A stretch of 64,000 nt of DNA from Escarpia spicata (Eukaryota; Annelida; Polychaeta; Sabellida; Siboglinidae): contig CAXEFP010000887.1 in assembly GCA_963995525.1 (NCBI GenBank), forward strand, positions 1,853,173 through 1,917,172. Direction: 5' to 3'. Both the position numbers and the translations under genes were made by a program. The notes beneath the pieces are model-generated. The model was not told where the DNA came from. It did not search any database and saw only the letters and a program-made list of their open reading frames with translations. Of this stretch, positions 37,401 through 47,321 are shown in pieces. The stretch's first letter is position 1. Every line of letters begins with the position of its first letter.

Positions 37401-38250
37401 GAGTCTCTTGCCTTGCCAATAGAACGTGTGGTCCTTTTCCCTCAAAGACCCTGATTCGGCCAGACGTTTTTGTTGGAGTGTGGCGATGTCGACATCAAGC
37501 CTTTTGAGTTCGTTGTTAATGACTGCAGTTTTTTGGGCGTCACTGATGTCTTGGAGGTCCTGTTAGATGCCAGTTGTCATGGTACGAATGTTCCAGCATC
37601 CCAACTTCATAATCGATTTCCTTTTCCGGTTCCGGTCCGTTTTCCTCTTCATTATCTGTTTTATTGCTCTGTCTTGTGTTGCTTGGTGCAGAAATTTCAG
37701 TCCACTCTTCATGTTGCAAAACCCTAAGCCCCACGCACCCAGTGAGGCAGGTGAACCGTGGCGAGCCAACACCTTGCTGGCTGCGGGCTGCCCAACTTGA
37801 GGCGGGCGGTAGCTATCCTGTGAGATATGTAGATCTCCCCTACCGTCGGAAGCATCCCTTGGCGCCACACTCTACGCCAACCGAGCAGGAGGCTTATAAC
37901 CGGTAAACTGCTGCTTCCCGTGTTTTATCTACACCGTGAGGTGAAGCTGGAGTGTCCTCTCCAGGCAAAAGTCTGGGCAAGTTGATATGGAGGGCCAGTT
38001 ATTGCCCATGCAGCAAGTCCCCCTCTCCACGTCACTGGTGGATCCAAAGGAACATCCAGCGCTAATACAGTTTGGCACCAGTGCCGTCGCAGGAGCTGCC
38101 AGAAGGACGTTGAACAAAACATCGGACCGCCTTAGGGACTCCGACTCTGGATTTACTGTCAGGGTGTTCTCCCTTAGCCTTTCCCGTGTTAGAGTATAGC
38201 CGCAAGGAAGCGGAGGTTTGGAATAAGAGTTTACCTTCTCCTAGACATGC
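34450..38250 (-). mobile_element. Long decayed LINE with EN, RT and C-terminal zinc finger
   Basis: Minus strand. A 5' untranslated stretch lies at about 38,250-37,620. The endonuclease begins KLGCWNIRTM near 37,590, then RVHGVGFAVKNKLLGM and the active-site block MGDFNARVGADHVAW near 37,160, followed by HQLDLIICRRS. Reverse transcriptase (36,404-35,340): LSTGKAPGGDGIPPEIIK, NNYRGISLLGVVGKLF, GVKQGCVLAPTVFGIFFA and catalytic FADD in RDFLFADDAVVIT. The 35,327-34,758 part has the LLYGSGSWTLYS and RLRWLGHVHRVEDGR blocks. The last segment ends in a Cys/His finger, CNKDCHSRIGLYSHNRRC, near 34,560-34,505. In-frame stops separate the segments. The stretch normally holding the DxxR-type YxKAFD motif reads YITKAFDLV with a small deletion. 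Confidence 0.85.
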
Positions 38251-38782
38251 GACCAGTCAAGGTTAACAAGCCCCATCTGCCCGAGGCGTTTGGTTTTAAG
38301 GCGCCATATATCCGCCTTTGCCCCTTCTTCTGTCAGTAAAGAAAAATATCGCCATGTGAAGGCCAGGAGCTGGATTCGGCTGTCAGAAGCTTTACGAGAG
38401 GGGCACTTAATATGTAGTGAGAGCTTATCCTCACACCCACCCCCGCTTAACAGTCTTGGAATCAGTAATGTGTAATTACCCTATATACGTAAAATAATGT
38501 AATATCATAATACATTACAAATAGAGGTGTGCGCATTGTACCAACGAACCATAGCGAACCCGCGTGTTAGCATTTAAAATCTAATACACACACATCAGGG
38601 CATATACATTTCGTTTATGCATGCCGCAGTTTCCGTTGTTTTCAACGCAAACGGAAATAACAAAAATTGAAAATAGGGATAACATTAAAAAAAGTGTGAA
38701 AAACAATCTTTTTAAGCTCACCTCTTTGAATGTGTGTTTCGCGCTTCCGACCAATGTTTACTATAGCTCATTTATTACTTAA

Positions 38783-38879
38783 TACCGCGTTGATGGCCCT
38801 ATCGGCCTGCTATACACGTACCACATCAACGACGCCACACGGCGTATTATGGCTGGTCAATAGGGTCATAAACGCGGTA
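38783..38879. repeat. Imperfect inverted repeat (20-bp arms)
   Basis: taccgcgttgatggccctat at 38,783-38,802 pairs with atagggtcataaacgcggta at 38,860-38,879 with two mismatches. It could be a hairpin or a very short MITE. Confidence 0.55.
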
Positions 38880-38901
38880 CACTCAACGCGTTGAATAAGA
38901 A

Positions 38902-39047
38902 GTTAACGCGTTAACTTAGGAACCAATGAGAACGCGAAAACGTTAACGCGTTAACTTAGCAACCAATGCGGATTCGAAGAAGTTAGCGCGTTAACTTATC
39001 AACCAATAAGGATTCGGAGAAGTTAACGTGTTAACTTAGCAACCAAT
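38902..39047 (+). repeat. Exact 40-bp repeat: palindrome plus CCAAT
   Basis: Four units start at 38,902, 38,942, 38,982 and 39,022, exactly 40 bp apart. Each has gttaacgcgttaac or a one-base variant, then cttag.aaccaat. CCAAT falls 21 bp after each palindrome start. This spacing resembles a cis-regulatory array, but no gene start is evident nearby. Confidence 0.8.
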
Positions 39048-39227
39048 AATGACTCATTTAGCTACGAATCAGATATTGAACCAATGAATGCTAATCGTAG
39101 TTATGCATTATGGACAAGAAAAGGCTGTTAATCTACAATACCATTTATTAATTAACATAGCTAAATTTTGGCAACATCCTGCGCAATGCACATTATCGGA
39201 CTGCCATATTATGACGTATATTATCAT

Positions 39228-39590
39228 AGTCGCGGAAACAGGGGAAAGAAGCAGCTGCCCTACCTGGAATGCCCCACCCCGAGTCAATTTGAGCCTAAAT
39301 GTGGGTTTTTGGCGAGCCTCAAGGGGTGCAATTGGAGGTTTGTGGTGAGGTTCGACAATATTGAACGTCATCATATAAAATATTCAACAGCACCACCAAC
39401 CTGAACCTGACCCCCCCCCCCCCCCTCTTCTGATGCCATCAGTCGAGAGCTGAGACAGCGGAGAAGCTGAAATTACGGCGGTGCGGCGACGAAAACATGT
39501 CAACAGCACCCCCTACCCGTCTTCCGATGTCATGATCCGACAGCGGATCGAGCGGAGTGGTGCTGAAGCTCCACGCACCCAGTATTAATT
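39228..39590. repeat. Partial copy of the 16.7-kb repeat
   Basis: Shares caaggggtgcaattggaggt, a tattcaacagcacc block and gatgtcatgatccgacagcg with 16,860-17,100. It is interrupted by a c-run at 39,411-39,425. Confidence 0.5.
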
Positions 39591-39596
39591 TTGTTC

Positions 39597-39731
39597 CTGC
39601 GCCAGTGCATATTATTACTGTCTTAATTAATTAAGATACACCAAAACTGAATCACCTGCTAATACATAAGCCGTCAATAAACTGATAGAGTTACCACACT
39701 GCCATTCCATAGTTGAGTTACGATATGTTAC
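39597..39731 (+). repeat. Gypsy 5' LTR, 3' part
   Basis: The last ~62 bp (cgtcaataaac.gatagagttaccacactgccatt, ending atatgttaca) matches 49,157-49,219 on the same strand at high identity. It is followed at once by tggtgtctagaagtagc, a plausible primer-binding site starting with TGG. The AATAAA inside could be the polyadenylation signal. I cannot place the LTR start, because upstream sequences of the two ends do not align. Confidence 0.55.
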
Positions 39732-39749
39732 ATGGTGTCTAGAAGTAGC
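39732..39749 (+). other. Putative primer-binding site of Gypsy element
   Basis: TGGTGTCTAGAAGTAGC lies immediately 3' of the LTR end, as expected for the tRNA primer site of an LTR retrotransposon. The tRNA is not identified. Confidence 0.4.
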
Positions 39750-39806
39750 TCTAAAATAATGTAAAAGTTGTTTTAGAGACCGAGACTACGGACTATAATG
39801 TGTAAG

Positions 39807-40856
39807 TTAAAGGGAATAAAAACATCTATGGCTTGAATTCATGTTATATTACATCCTGCTATCTATTTCCACGTCCACCAAGCCAAACACAATAAAACAA
39901 ATCAATGAATTATAAATTCCACATTTAATGCTGTACATCCGGACATTGTCGAATATGCATATTTTGGCGCGTTTTTCGGGATGCCGAGATGTGACGTCAC
40001 TTATGACTCACACTTGCATCAGCCCGACCCTTTCCATGCATTCAGAGCATGTTGACAAGTATAGCTTTTGGGTCGAAACGAGCGTCAGCGTCAGTTATTG
40101 TGCAATATTCCGATGTAATACAAACACTAGTCATCATAGAGGAGCAAGCAGTTATCTTACGGTTCCACATGAATTCAATTTTATTCAAAACAATGAATGC
40201 GAATAGCCCAGCTAGGCCTCCAACTTCCAAGTCGACTAGGTATCGCCGAGCTTGGGCTCGTTTTCATAATAATTATATCGAATGCAACCAACGGGAGATA
40301 ATGTACACCAATATACATACATAGCAAACATGTATCGTATCCAGCTACAGAAAGTAACGTGTAAAATCTTATAATATCACTAGAATATCGATGTATGAAG
40401 GAGGAGTTGTACAATTTATCATAACAACTGAAATCAGTCAGCGAATTTGTGCCGGCGCTGATAGCTCAGTTGGTAAACGCGTTGGTTTCTTGGCATGCGT
40501 TTTACAATCGGGCGACGCCGGTTCAATCCTGACAGCATGCAAACTATTGATTTTCTTTACACTTGTTTTGTTTGTGTTTTCACGAAGTAATATAAACCAA
40601 ATCATTTAGTATACTATGATGCACTGTTTGTAAATAATTAATATTTTTATAGTAATTATTTATTCGCCACAAAAATGAAAATATGGTCATTATATACAAC
40701 GCGATGTTTCTAAATTTTATTTATCCAGACAGATCACCATTTGTTTTCACATATACAATTACAATATATTACCGTACAATATATATACAAGTAATAAATT
40801 ATATATCCATTACATTATATTTGATTGGATGAATAAATTTAGAAACATTTATTTAA
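39807..40856 (+). repeat. R1 repeat, copy B, inserted in the Gypsy leader
   Basis: A 1,050-bp copy with TTAA at both ends (39,807-39,810 and 40,853-40,856). It sits between the LTR/primer-site region and gag. It contains the conserved block from catgcattcagagcatgttg to caaccaacgggagataatgt, a tRNA-like segment, and at its right end 24-bp imperfect inverted arms (40,703-40,726 and 40,827-40,849) around a 100-bp loop. The loop is reversed relative to the body when compared with copy A. Confidence 0.75.
40452..40542 (+). other. tRNA-like segment inside R1 copy B
   Basis: A-box-like tagctcagttggtaaacgcg and B-box-like ggttcaatcc are both good matches to pol III internal promoter elements. The flanking ends do not form a proper acceptor stem, so a functional tRNA is unlikely. 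Confidence 0.55.
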
Positions 40857-41075
40857 CTCCAGGCATCGTCGGGCGTGAACGACGACGAAAACCAGCGGAC
40901 CATTTGCCGAAAGATGACCCTATTCTACGTCGCATGTCTCCAGCAACCTTGACCGCAGTTGACCGGATGACCGGGGCGACTAGAATTACCGCAGACTCCG
41001 CGACGGTGCACGGCGTCGACACGCAGTGACTGTTTTGTTACCGCAGAACGATAAATTGTGAATCGGGCTGTCAAC

Positions 41076-41980
41076 ATGGCAAACGTCGGTGAAAAACCCT
41101 GCACGAATTGGCAATCGGCTAATCTAGAGAAGGAATGGCGGCGCTTCAAACAGCACTGCGAGTTTACGATCATAGGCCCGCTTGCAACGAAACATGAAAC
41201 CTCATGACGTACATCAGCAACAAAGGACGCGAGATATACGAGACCTTTACCTGGATGCCAGCGACGGGTGACGATCCGGCAGAAAACGCCACTCTGCAAG
41301 GCGTGTACAATAAATATGCGCAGCAGACCCCGGTCTGTGTTGCACCGATGACAAACCAAATCCGCGCAACAGTCACTTTCATCCGACGTAAACAAGATCC
41401 AGGTGACAAGTTTGACAAGTTTGTTACGGATCTCCGAATTCTTCTGAAAGCCTGTGGCTATGCTGAAGACGACCGCATGCTCAGAGATGCAAATATCCTG
41501 AGATCATCGCAAGCCGCGGTCCGCGTGAAATGTCTAGAGAAAGGAGACAAACTGACTTTAAACATGGCCATGAATATTGGCCAGAATTACGAGACATCCC
41601 AGGAAAGTATGCGTGCGATAAACGTCGATGAAGACCCCACAATTCATGTCGTGAACATTGGAGGTCGGAGAAAACCGAGGATAGCTGGACGTTCGAGGAA
41701 CTAGTCACAGTCCAGATTCCACAAAGACCATGCTAAACAGAAAGCGAGATACAAGGATCAACGGAAATGTCAGAAATGCGGGTACAAAATATCGCACGAA
41801 CGCTGCCCCGCTAAGGACAGCAAGTGCCACTACTGTCATAAGAAGGGACATTTTGCGTCGATGTGCCGCAACAAGGCGAGCGCCCACATAGTTGAGGACA
41901 TGTGTGGCTTTGAGCAATCAGATGATGACGGCGACGCACATCTGATCAATACCATCACCGATGCAGACAGCGACTGGTGG
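41076..41980 (+). pseudogene. Gypsy gag
   Basis: Starts at 41,076 with MANVGEKPCTNWQSANLEKE and WRRFKQHCEFTIIG. After a frameshift near 41,190 it continues through MTYISNKGREIYETFTWMPA, FVTDLRILLKACGYAEDD and NMAMNIGQNYETSQ. A stop at 41,702 interrupts it before two zinc knuckles: a variant one (CQKCGYKISHERC) and a canonical CX2CX4HX4C one (CHYCHKKGHFASMC). Gag forms the particle and the knuckles bind element RNA. The frame then runs into pol-type sequence without any protease DSG/DTG motif, so the protease region appears deleted at about 41,978. Confidence 0.85.
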
Positions 41981-43875
41981 GAAAGCATAGTATGCTCACA
42001 GGGACGTATTCCATCAAGATCGACCCTATTGTACACGGACCAAGGCGTCAGCCAAAAGCACTGTCTGCAAAGATATGTACGAAACTAAAAGAAATGGAAA
42101 CTGACGGCCACATTACTGAAGTGACAGAAACCACTGACTGGGTTAATTCCATGGTCACTATGATCCGCAATGAAAAGTTGAGGATCTGCTCCAATCTCAA
42201 AGACCTCAACAAAGCCAATAGACGAGAGCACTACCCCATTCCGACAGTGGAAGAAGTGATAGCATCAATACCCGGTGCCAAAATGTTCTCCAAACTATAC
42301 GCAAAGTCGTGATTCCTGCAGATCAAACTCGGCTATGAATCAAGTCTTCTAACGACTTTCAATACGCCGATCGGAAGATACAGGTGGTTACGCCTCCGGT
42401 TTGGCATAAAGTCGACTCCAGAGATTTACCAACGAATCATGGACGACATCCTGATCGCAGGCAAAACGCCACAGGAGCACGACAAGATCATCAGGAAAGT
42501 CGTAGAGAGAGCGACAGAATGGAACATGAAGCTCAGCTTTGACAAGTGTCAAGTAAAACAGCCACAGGTGAATTACGTTGGACTCTTGGGGACAGACCAG
42601 GGCTTGCAACCAGATCCAGAGAACGTACGTGCAGTACACAAAATGCCAGTTCCCCAAAGCCAGAAAGACGTGCGCAGATTTCTTGGATTTGTCCAATATC
42701 TGTCGAAATTCATCCCAAACATGAGTACAGTGGACGCTCCACTTCGGGATGTGATGAAACGAGACGTCGATTTTCACTGGGGCAAGCCACAACAGAGAAG
42801 CTTCGAAGAGCTGAAGGAACTTTGTTGCAGTGCGCCAGGTTTGGCGTATTACGATGTGACAAAAGATGTAACAATACAATGTGATGCAAGTAGCAGTGGA
42901 CTAGGAGGAGTCATCCTACAAGAAGGTCGTCCAGTAGCAGTGGACTAGGAGGAGTCCTCCTACAAGACGGTCGTCCAGTAGCAGTGGACTAGGAGGAGTC
43001 CTCCTACAAGCAGGTCGTCCAGTAGCAGTGGACTAGGAGGAGTCCTCCTACAAGACGGTCGTCCAGTAGCAGTGGACTAGGAGGAGTCCTCCTACAAGAC
43101 GGTCGTCCAGTAGCAGTGGACTAGGAGGAGTCATCCTACAAGAAGGTCGTCCAGTAGCAGTGGACTAGGAGGAGTCCTCCTACAAGACGGTCGTCCAGTA
43201 GCAGTGGACTAGGAGGAGTCCTCCTACAAGACGGTCGTCCAGTAGCAGTGGACTAGGAGGAGTCCTCCTACAAGAAGGTCGTCCAGTAGCAGTGGACTAG
43301 GAGGAGTCCTCCTACAAGAAGGTCGTCCAGTAGCAGTGGACTAGGAGGAGTCCTCCTACAAGACGGTCGTCCAGTAGCAGTGGACTAGGAGGAGTCCTCC
43401 TACAAGACGGTCGTCCAGTAGCAGTGGACTAGGAGGAGTCCTCCTACAAGAAGGTCGTCCAGTAGCAGTGGACTAGGAGGAGTCCTCCTACAAGACGGCC
43501 GTCCAGTAGCAGTGGACTAGGAGGAGTCCTCCTACAAGAAGGTCGTCCAGTAGCAGTGGACTAGGAGGAGTCCTCCTACAAGAAGGTCGTCCAGTAGCAG
43601 TGGACTAGGATGAGTCCTCCTACAAGAAGGTCGTCCAGTAGCAGTGGACTAGGAGGAGTCCTCCTACAAGACGGTCGTCCAGTAGCAGTGGACTAGGAGG
43701 AGTCCTCCTACAAGACGGTCGTCCAGTAGCCTACACATCGAGAGCGCTCACACCAACAGAGATGAGGTATGCTCAACTGGAAAAGGAAATGTTAGCTATC
43801 GTGCATAGCTGCAAGACATTCTATTACCACATCTTTGGAAAAACTAAAACGGTTGAGAGCAATCACAAACCACTT
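41981..43875 (+). pseudogene. Gypsy reverse transcriptase and RNase H, first part
   Basis: RT text begins GTYSIKIDPIVHGPRRQPK and continues LKEMETDGHITEVTE, ICSNLKDLNKANRREHYPIP, FNTPIGRYRWLRLRFGI. A TGA at 42,310 interrupts KLYAKS*FLQIKL. Around the active site the text reads IYQRIMDDILIAG: the ~15 residues that normally precede the VDD pair are missing, so the catalytic hairpin is deleted. The connection follows (RRFLGFVQYLSKFIPNMS) and RNase H begins at IQCDASSSGLGGVILQ. There the 44-bp array is embedded; after it the frame continues YTSRALTPTEMRYAQLEKEM to SNHKPL, where the CR1-like LINE is inserted. Confidence 0.85.
42889..43730 (+). repeat. 44-bp minisatellite inside Gypsy RNase H
   Basis: Exactly 19 units of 44 bp lie between the first AGTAGC (42,889) and the last (43,725), a distance of 836 bp. 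The unit agtagcagtggactaggagg, agtcctcctacaagacggtc, gtcc is RNase H code for SSGLGGVxLQxGRPVA. In most units gtcatcc has changed to gtcctcc, making the odd palindrome aggaggagtcctcct. Two units keep gtcatcc. Because 44 is not a multiple of three, the second unit already meets TAG. Confidence 0.95.
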
Positions 43876-44029
43876 TAACAAGATTTAACAAGATTGCCAC
43901 CCAGAGAATTAACTCTAGGTAGCAGGTGGACAAGGAAGCCCTTGGCTTATCGAGAGTCCGACCTTTTTATATATGTGTATCCCGCCCGTCTGAGGTATGT
44001 GCCGATTTTATTTTTAAACATATTCACGC

Positions 44030-45700
44030 TACTAGCACCCACACAATCAGCAGGTAATCTGTTCCATTCATTTACAGTCCTTTGTGAAAATGAAAACTTT
44101 CTTATATCCAATCTACTCTGCTCCTTTGCTTAATGCAAGATCATGTCCTCTAGTCCTTCTATCTTTCTTAACTGAGAAAAACATATTTCTATCAATATTT
44201 TCATAACCCTTCAATATTTTAAACACTTCTATCTGAACTCCTCTCAATCTCCTGGTTTCTAGTGTTGTTAAACCGCATTTTTTAGGCGTATTTCATAACT
44301 AAGATCCCTCAGATTTGGTATCATTTTAGATGCTCTCCTCTGCACTCTTTCTAGCATATCTATGTCCTTCCTGCGATATGGCCTCCACGCTTGAATACAA
44401 TATTCTAAATGAGGCCTAACTATTGTTTTGTACAGCGGTATTATTAGCTCTTTTTCCTTATACGTTATGTTTCGCCTAATTAATCCAAGGATTTGATTTC
44501 CCTTTGAAGCTGCAATTCCGCATTGTTCTGAAATCTTCATATCAGCACTAACGGTTAACCCTAAGTCCTTTTCTTTTACAGTAGTACTTAATACAGTACC
44601 CCCCATTGTATATTCTACCTCTTCGTTCCCATGTCCTATGTGGAGGCATTTACATTTCCAAAAATTGAACATCATTTGCCACTTTTCAGACCATTTGATC
44701 AACCTGTCAAGATCATCTTGTAAATGCTGTCTATCTCCATCACTTTTAATCCTTCTAAACACTTTTGTATCATCCGCAAATTTCAACACCTTGCTTGTTA
44801 TTTCATCATCCAAATCGTTGATGTATATTAAGAATAATATAGGACCTAATACTGATCCCTGTGGTACCCCACTCAATACCGATTTCCAGTTTGCAGCCTC
44901 CCCATCAACTACTACACGTTGTCTTCTGTCAATCAGCCATTGTTCTGTCCAGTTTATTATACCATTTCCTATGCCATGGGCCTTTAGTTTAAGCAGTAAT
45001 CTTTGATGTGGTACTTTGTCAAAAGCTTTTTGAAAATCTAAGTAGACGATATCTACTGGTGATCCCTCATCTACCCACTTAGTGATGTCTTCCAAAAAAC
45101 ATAGCATATTTGTTAAGCATGACCTCGCTTTAAAAAAACCATGTTGAGATGGGTTTATCAAGTTTTGTTTAACAAGAAAATCCACCATGTGATCTTTAAT
45201 TAGCCTTTCTAATAATTTACAAATCACTGATGTTAAACTCACTGGTCTATAGTTCTCTGACTTGTTTCTCGAACCTTTTTTGAATAACGGTATAATGTTT
45301 GCTTCTTTCCATTCTAAAGGAACCACTCCCTCTTCTAATGACAAGTTGAAAACTGTTGCAAGTGGTATGCTAATTTGTTCTACAATTTCCAATAGTAGTT
45401 TGGGTGGAATACCATCCACTCCAGGTGATTTATTATCCTTCATAGCCCTTATTTTCTTAGCTACCATTTCCGGGGTTACAATTAATTGTCCTAAATAGTC
45501 TGAATCTGCCCCCTTGAACTTAGCCTCTGGTATTGGCAGTGAACTAATATCTTCCCTGGTAAACACTGAACTAAAGTACTCATTCAGGTCTTCTGCCATT
45601 ATGAATCCCTCTGATATTATATTTCCAGCACTATCTTCCAGAGGACCGACCTTATCTTGAACTTTCTGTTTGCTTCGAACTTACGCATAAAAACTCTTGC
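44030..45700 (-). pseudogene. CR1-like reverse transcriptase
   Basis: Long minus frame from the Met at 45,599 to 44,268, then a frame change. Motifs: MKDNKSPGVDGIPPKLL, NYRPVSLTSVICKLLERLI, SPVDIVYLDFQKAFDKVPHQ, SGVPQGSVLGPILFLIYIND, catalytic FADD in KVLKFADDTKVF, EKDLGLTVSADMK, and VRPHLEYCIQAWRPY. After 44,268 the C-terminal text (LTTLETRR and onward) is in other frames. A stop near 45,684 lies in the linker before it. Nearly identical protein text is found at 53,461-54,585. Confidence 0.9.
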
Positions 45701-46099
45701 TGTCTTGTTTTATATTACTAGCTAATTGTTGTTCATAGCTTCTCTTTGAATTTCTAATTTCAGCTGTAGCTTGGTTAAGTGCTTCTTTATAATTGTTGTA
45801 GTCTTCACCATTTCCAGTACATCTATATGACTTCCACATCATTTGTTTATACTTAATTTTTCTAATGGCTTCTTTCGATAAGTGTTTCTTTTTGGACCGT
45901 TTTCCTTGTTTTTTGAAGGGTACAAATTTATCGATTATGCACTTAATTTCACTCTTTAATATATTCCAGCATTATGTTGCCGTCTTATTTTTCAGTGTCT
46001 TATTCCAGTCTACCTTTGCTAAATATTTCCTCATGTCCTTATACCTTCCTTTGTGGAAATTTCTCCTGTACTGCTTTTTGCTATTCCTTTCTGATTTTA

Positions 46100-46868
46100 C
46101 TTTGATGGTAAAATGTATCTGGTTGTGATCGCTACTCCCCAGTGGCTCACATATCTTGACATTGTCAACTAATTAATTCTGTGAGGACAAAACTATGTCT
46201 AACACATTCTCACCCCTGGTTGGTTCTAGCACATGTTGAGAAAGGAATGTATCTTGAACTAAAACTAAAAACTTGTGGTCCTCTCTCCCCATACTCTGTA
46301 GAGATTTCCATTGTATATGCCCATGGTTAAAATCCCCCATAATAATACAGTCCCGTTTGCTTACTTCCCTTATAGCGTTTTGTATTTTTTCATTCTCTTC
46401 TATGCTTATGTTTGGACTTCGATAAACTAACCCAACTGTTAACGTTGAGTTTCCTGTAACTATGTTACACCAAACAGCTTCTTCGCAATCTGCTTCTCTT
46501 TCTAATTTTATTTCATAAGCCTGAATAGATTCTTTAATATATAAAATAACTCCACCTCCCTTTCTTCCTATTCTATCTTTTCTAAACATTACATATCCTG
46601 TCAGTCCCAATTCAGCATCTGATATATCGGTGGTGGTCCAGGATTCGGTTATACCTATTATATGAGGGTCAATATCTTTTACCATAATGTTTAGTTCATT
46701 TCTTTTGTTTACTATACTCCTTGCATTTAAACTAACACATTTATATCCAGCTTCAGAAGAGTTTTCCAGACTGTTATTTGTTGATTTATTTGTGCTGTCT
46801 TTATCTATGCCTCCATTTTCAGGCTTTTCTGTGAGTCCCCCCTGCGAATCTAGTTTAAATAGATGCAA
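46100..46868 (-). pseudogene. CR1-like endonuclease
   Basis: APE-type endonuclease: YKCVSLNARSIVNKRNELNI, PHIIGITESWTTTDI, GGGVILYIKESI, LTVGLVYRSPN and catalytic IIMGDFNHGHIQW, then PTRGENVLDIVLSSQN. A TAA at about 46,172 cuts the frame, but the text resumes at once (LVDNVKICEPLGSSDHNQIH), including the SDH catalytic triplet. The enzyme nicks target DNA to prime reverse transcription. Confidence 0.85.
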
Positions 46869-47315
46869 CCTGTCCCACTGTCAACAGATTGCAGCAGATT
46901 CTCTGAGAAAACTGCTGCCCCCTTTCCACTAAGATGGAGGCCATCTCTCATGTACATATCTTCCCTCCCAACAAAGTATCCCCATAAATCTGTGAATCCC
47001 ACCCCCTCTTCTTCACACATCTGCTCAGCTAGTGCATTGATCGCCATCCTCTTGCAGTTTCTATACGTTGCCCCCCTTCCTCCCATTACTGGCAAAATTC
47101 CTGACAAAATAACCTGTTCGACTCTCGTCTTCTTTAGCTTCCTCACTAACTGTCTATACTTCTGTACTATTGCAGTTGTTCCCTCCCTGTCTGCATTATT
47201 TGTTCCTACATGTACCAGTATAGACCCCCCCTTGCCATGTCCTAATACCTTCTCTACCCTGTCAGTTACATGTTAAATCCTAGACCCCGGTAAACAAACA
47301 ACGATGTCCTTCCCC
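46858..47315 (-). pseudogene. CR1 ORF1 SGNH esterase domain, partial
   Basis: Part of the SGNH/GDSL hydrolase domain found in ORF1 of CR1-type elements. Block III is VHVGTNNADREGTT near 47,215. Block V is MRDGLHLSGKGAAVF near 46,920, giving the D-x-x-H of the catalytic site. Between them lie VEQVILSGILPVMGG and FTDLWGYFVGREDMY. The N-terminal GDS nucleophile block is missing and a TAA occurs near 47,282. The domain's role in retrotransposition is not settled; lipid binding or hydrolysis has been proposed. Confidence 0.8.
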
Positions 47316-47321
47316 TCACTT

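Larger units (their letters stand above)
43876..47316 (-). mobile_element. CR1-like LINE inserted in the Gypsy element
   Basis: A 3.4-kb insertion flanked by CACTT at 43,871-43,875 and 47,317-47,321. The Gypsy frame resumes beyond it (HKPL then QAICATPLLSAP). On the minus strand the order is ORF1 esterase remnant, endonuclease, reverse transcriptase and 3' tail. The element ends in repeats of aatcttgtta, as CR1-type elements end in short direct repeats. It has several in-frame stops and its 5' end lacks the esterase GDS block, so it was probably 5'-truncated at insertion and is now inactive. Confidence 0.9.

Noticed and set aside
40452..40542. Functional tRNA gene
   Set aside because: A and B boxes are present but the acceptor and T stems do not pair, the spacer is long, and the segment is part of a three-copy repeat.
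42889..43730. CRISPR-like array (regular direct repeats)
   Set aside because: There are no variable spacers: the whole 44-bp unit repeats, and the context is a eukaryotic retrotransposon.
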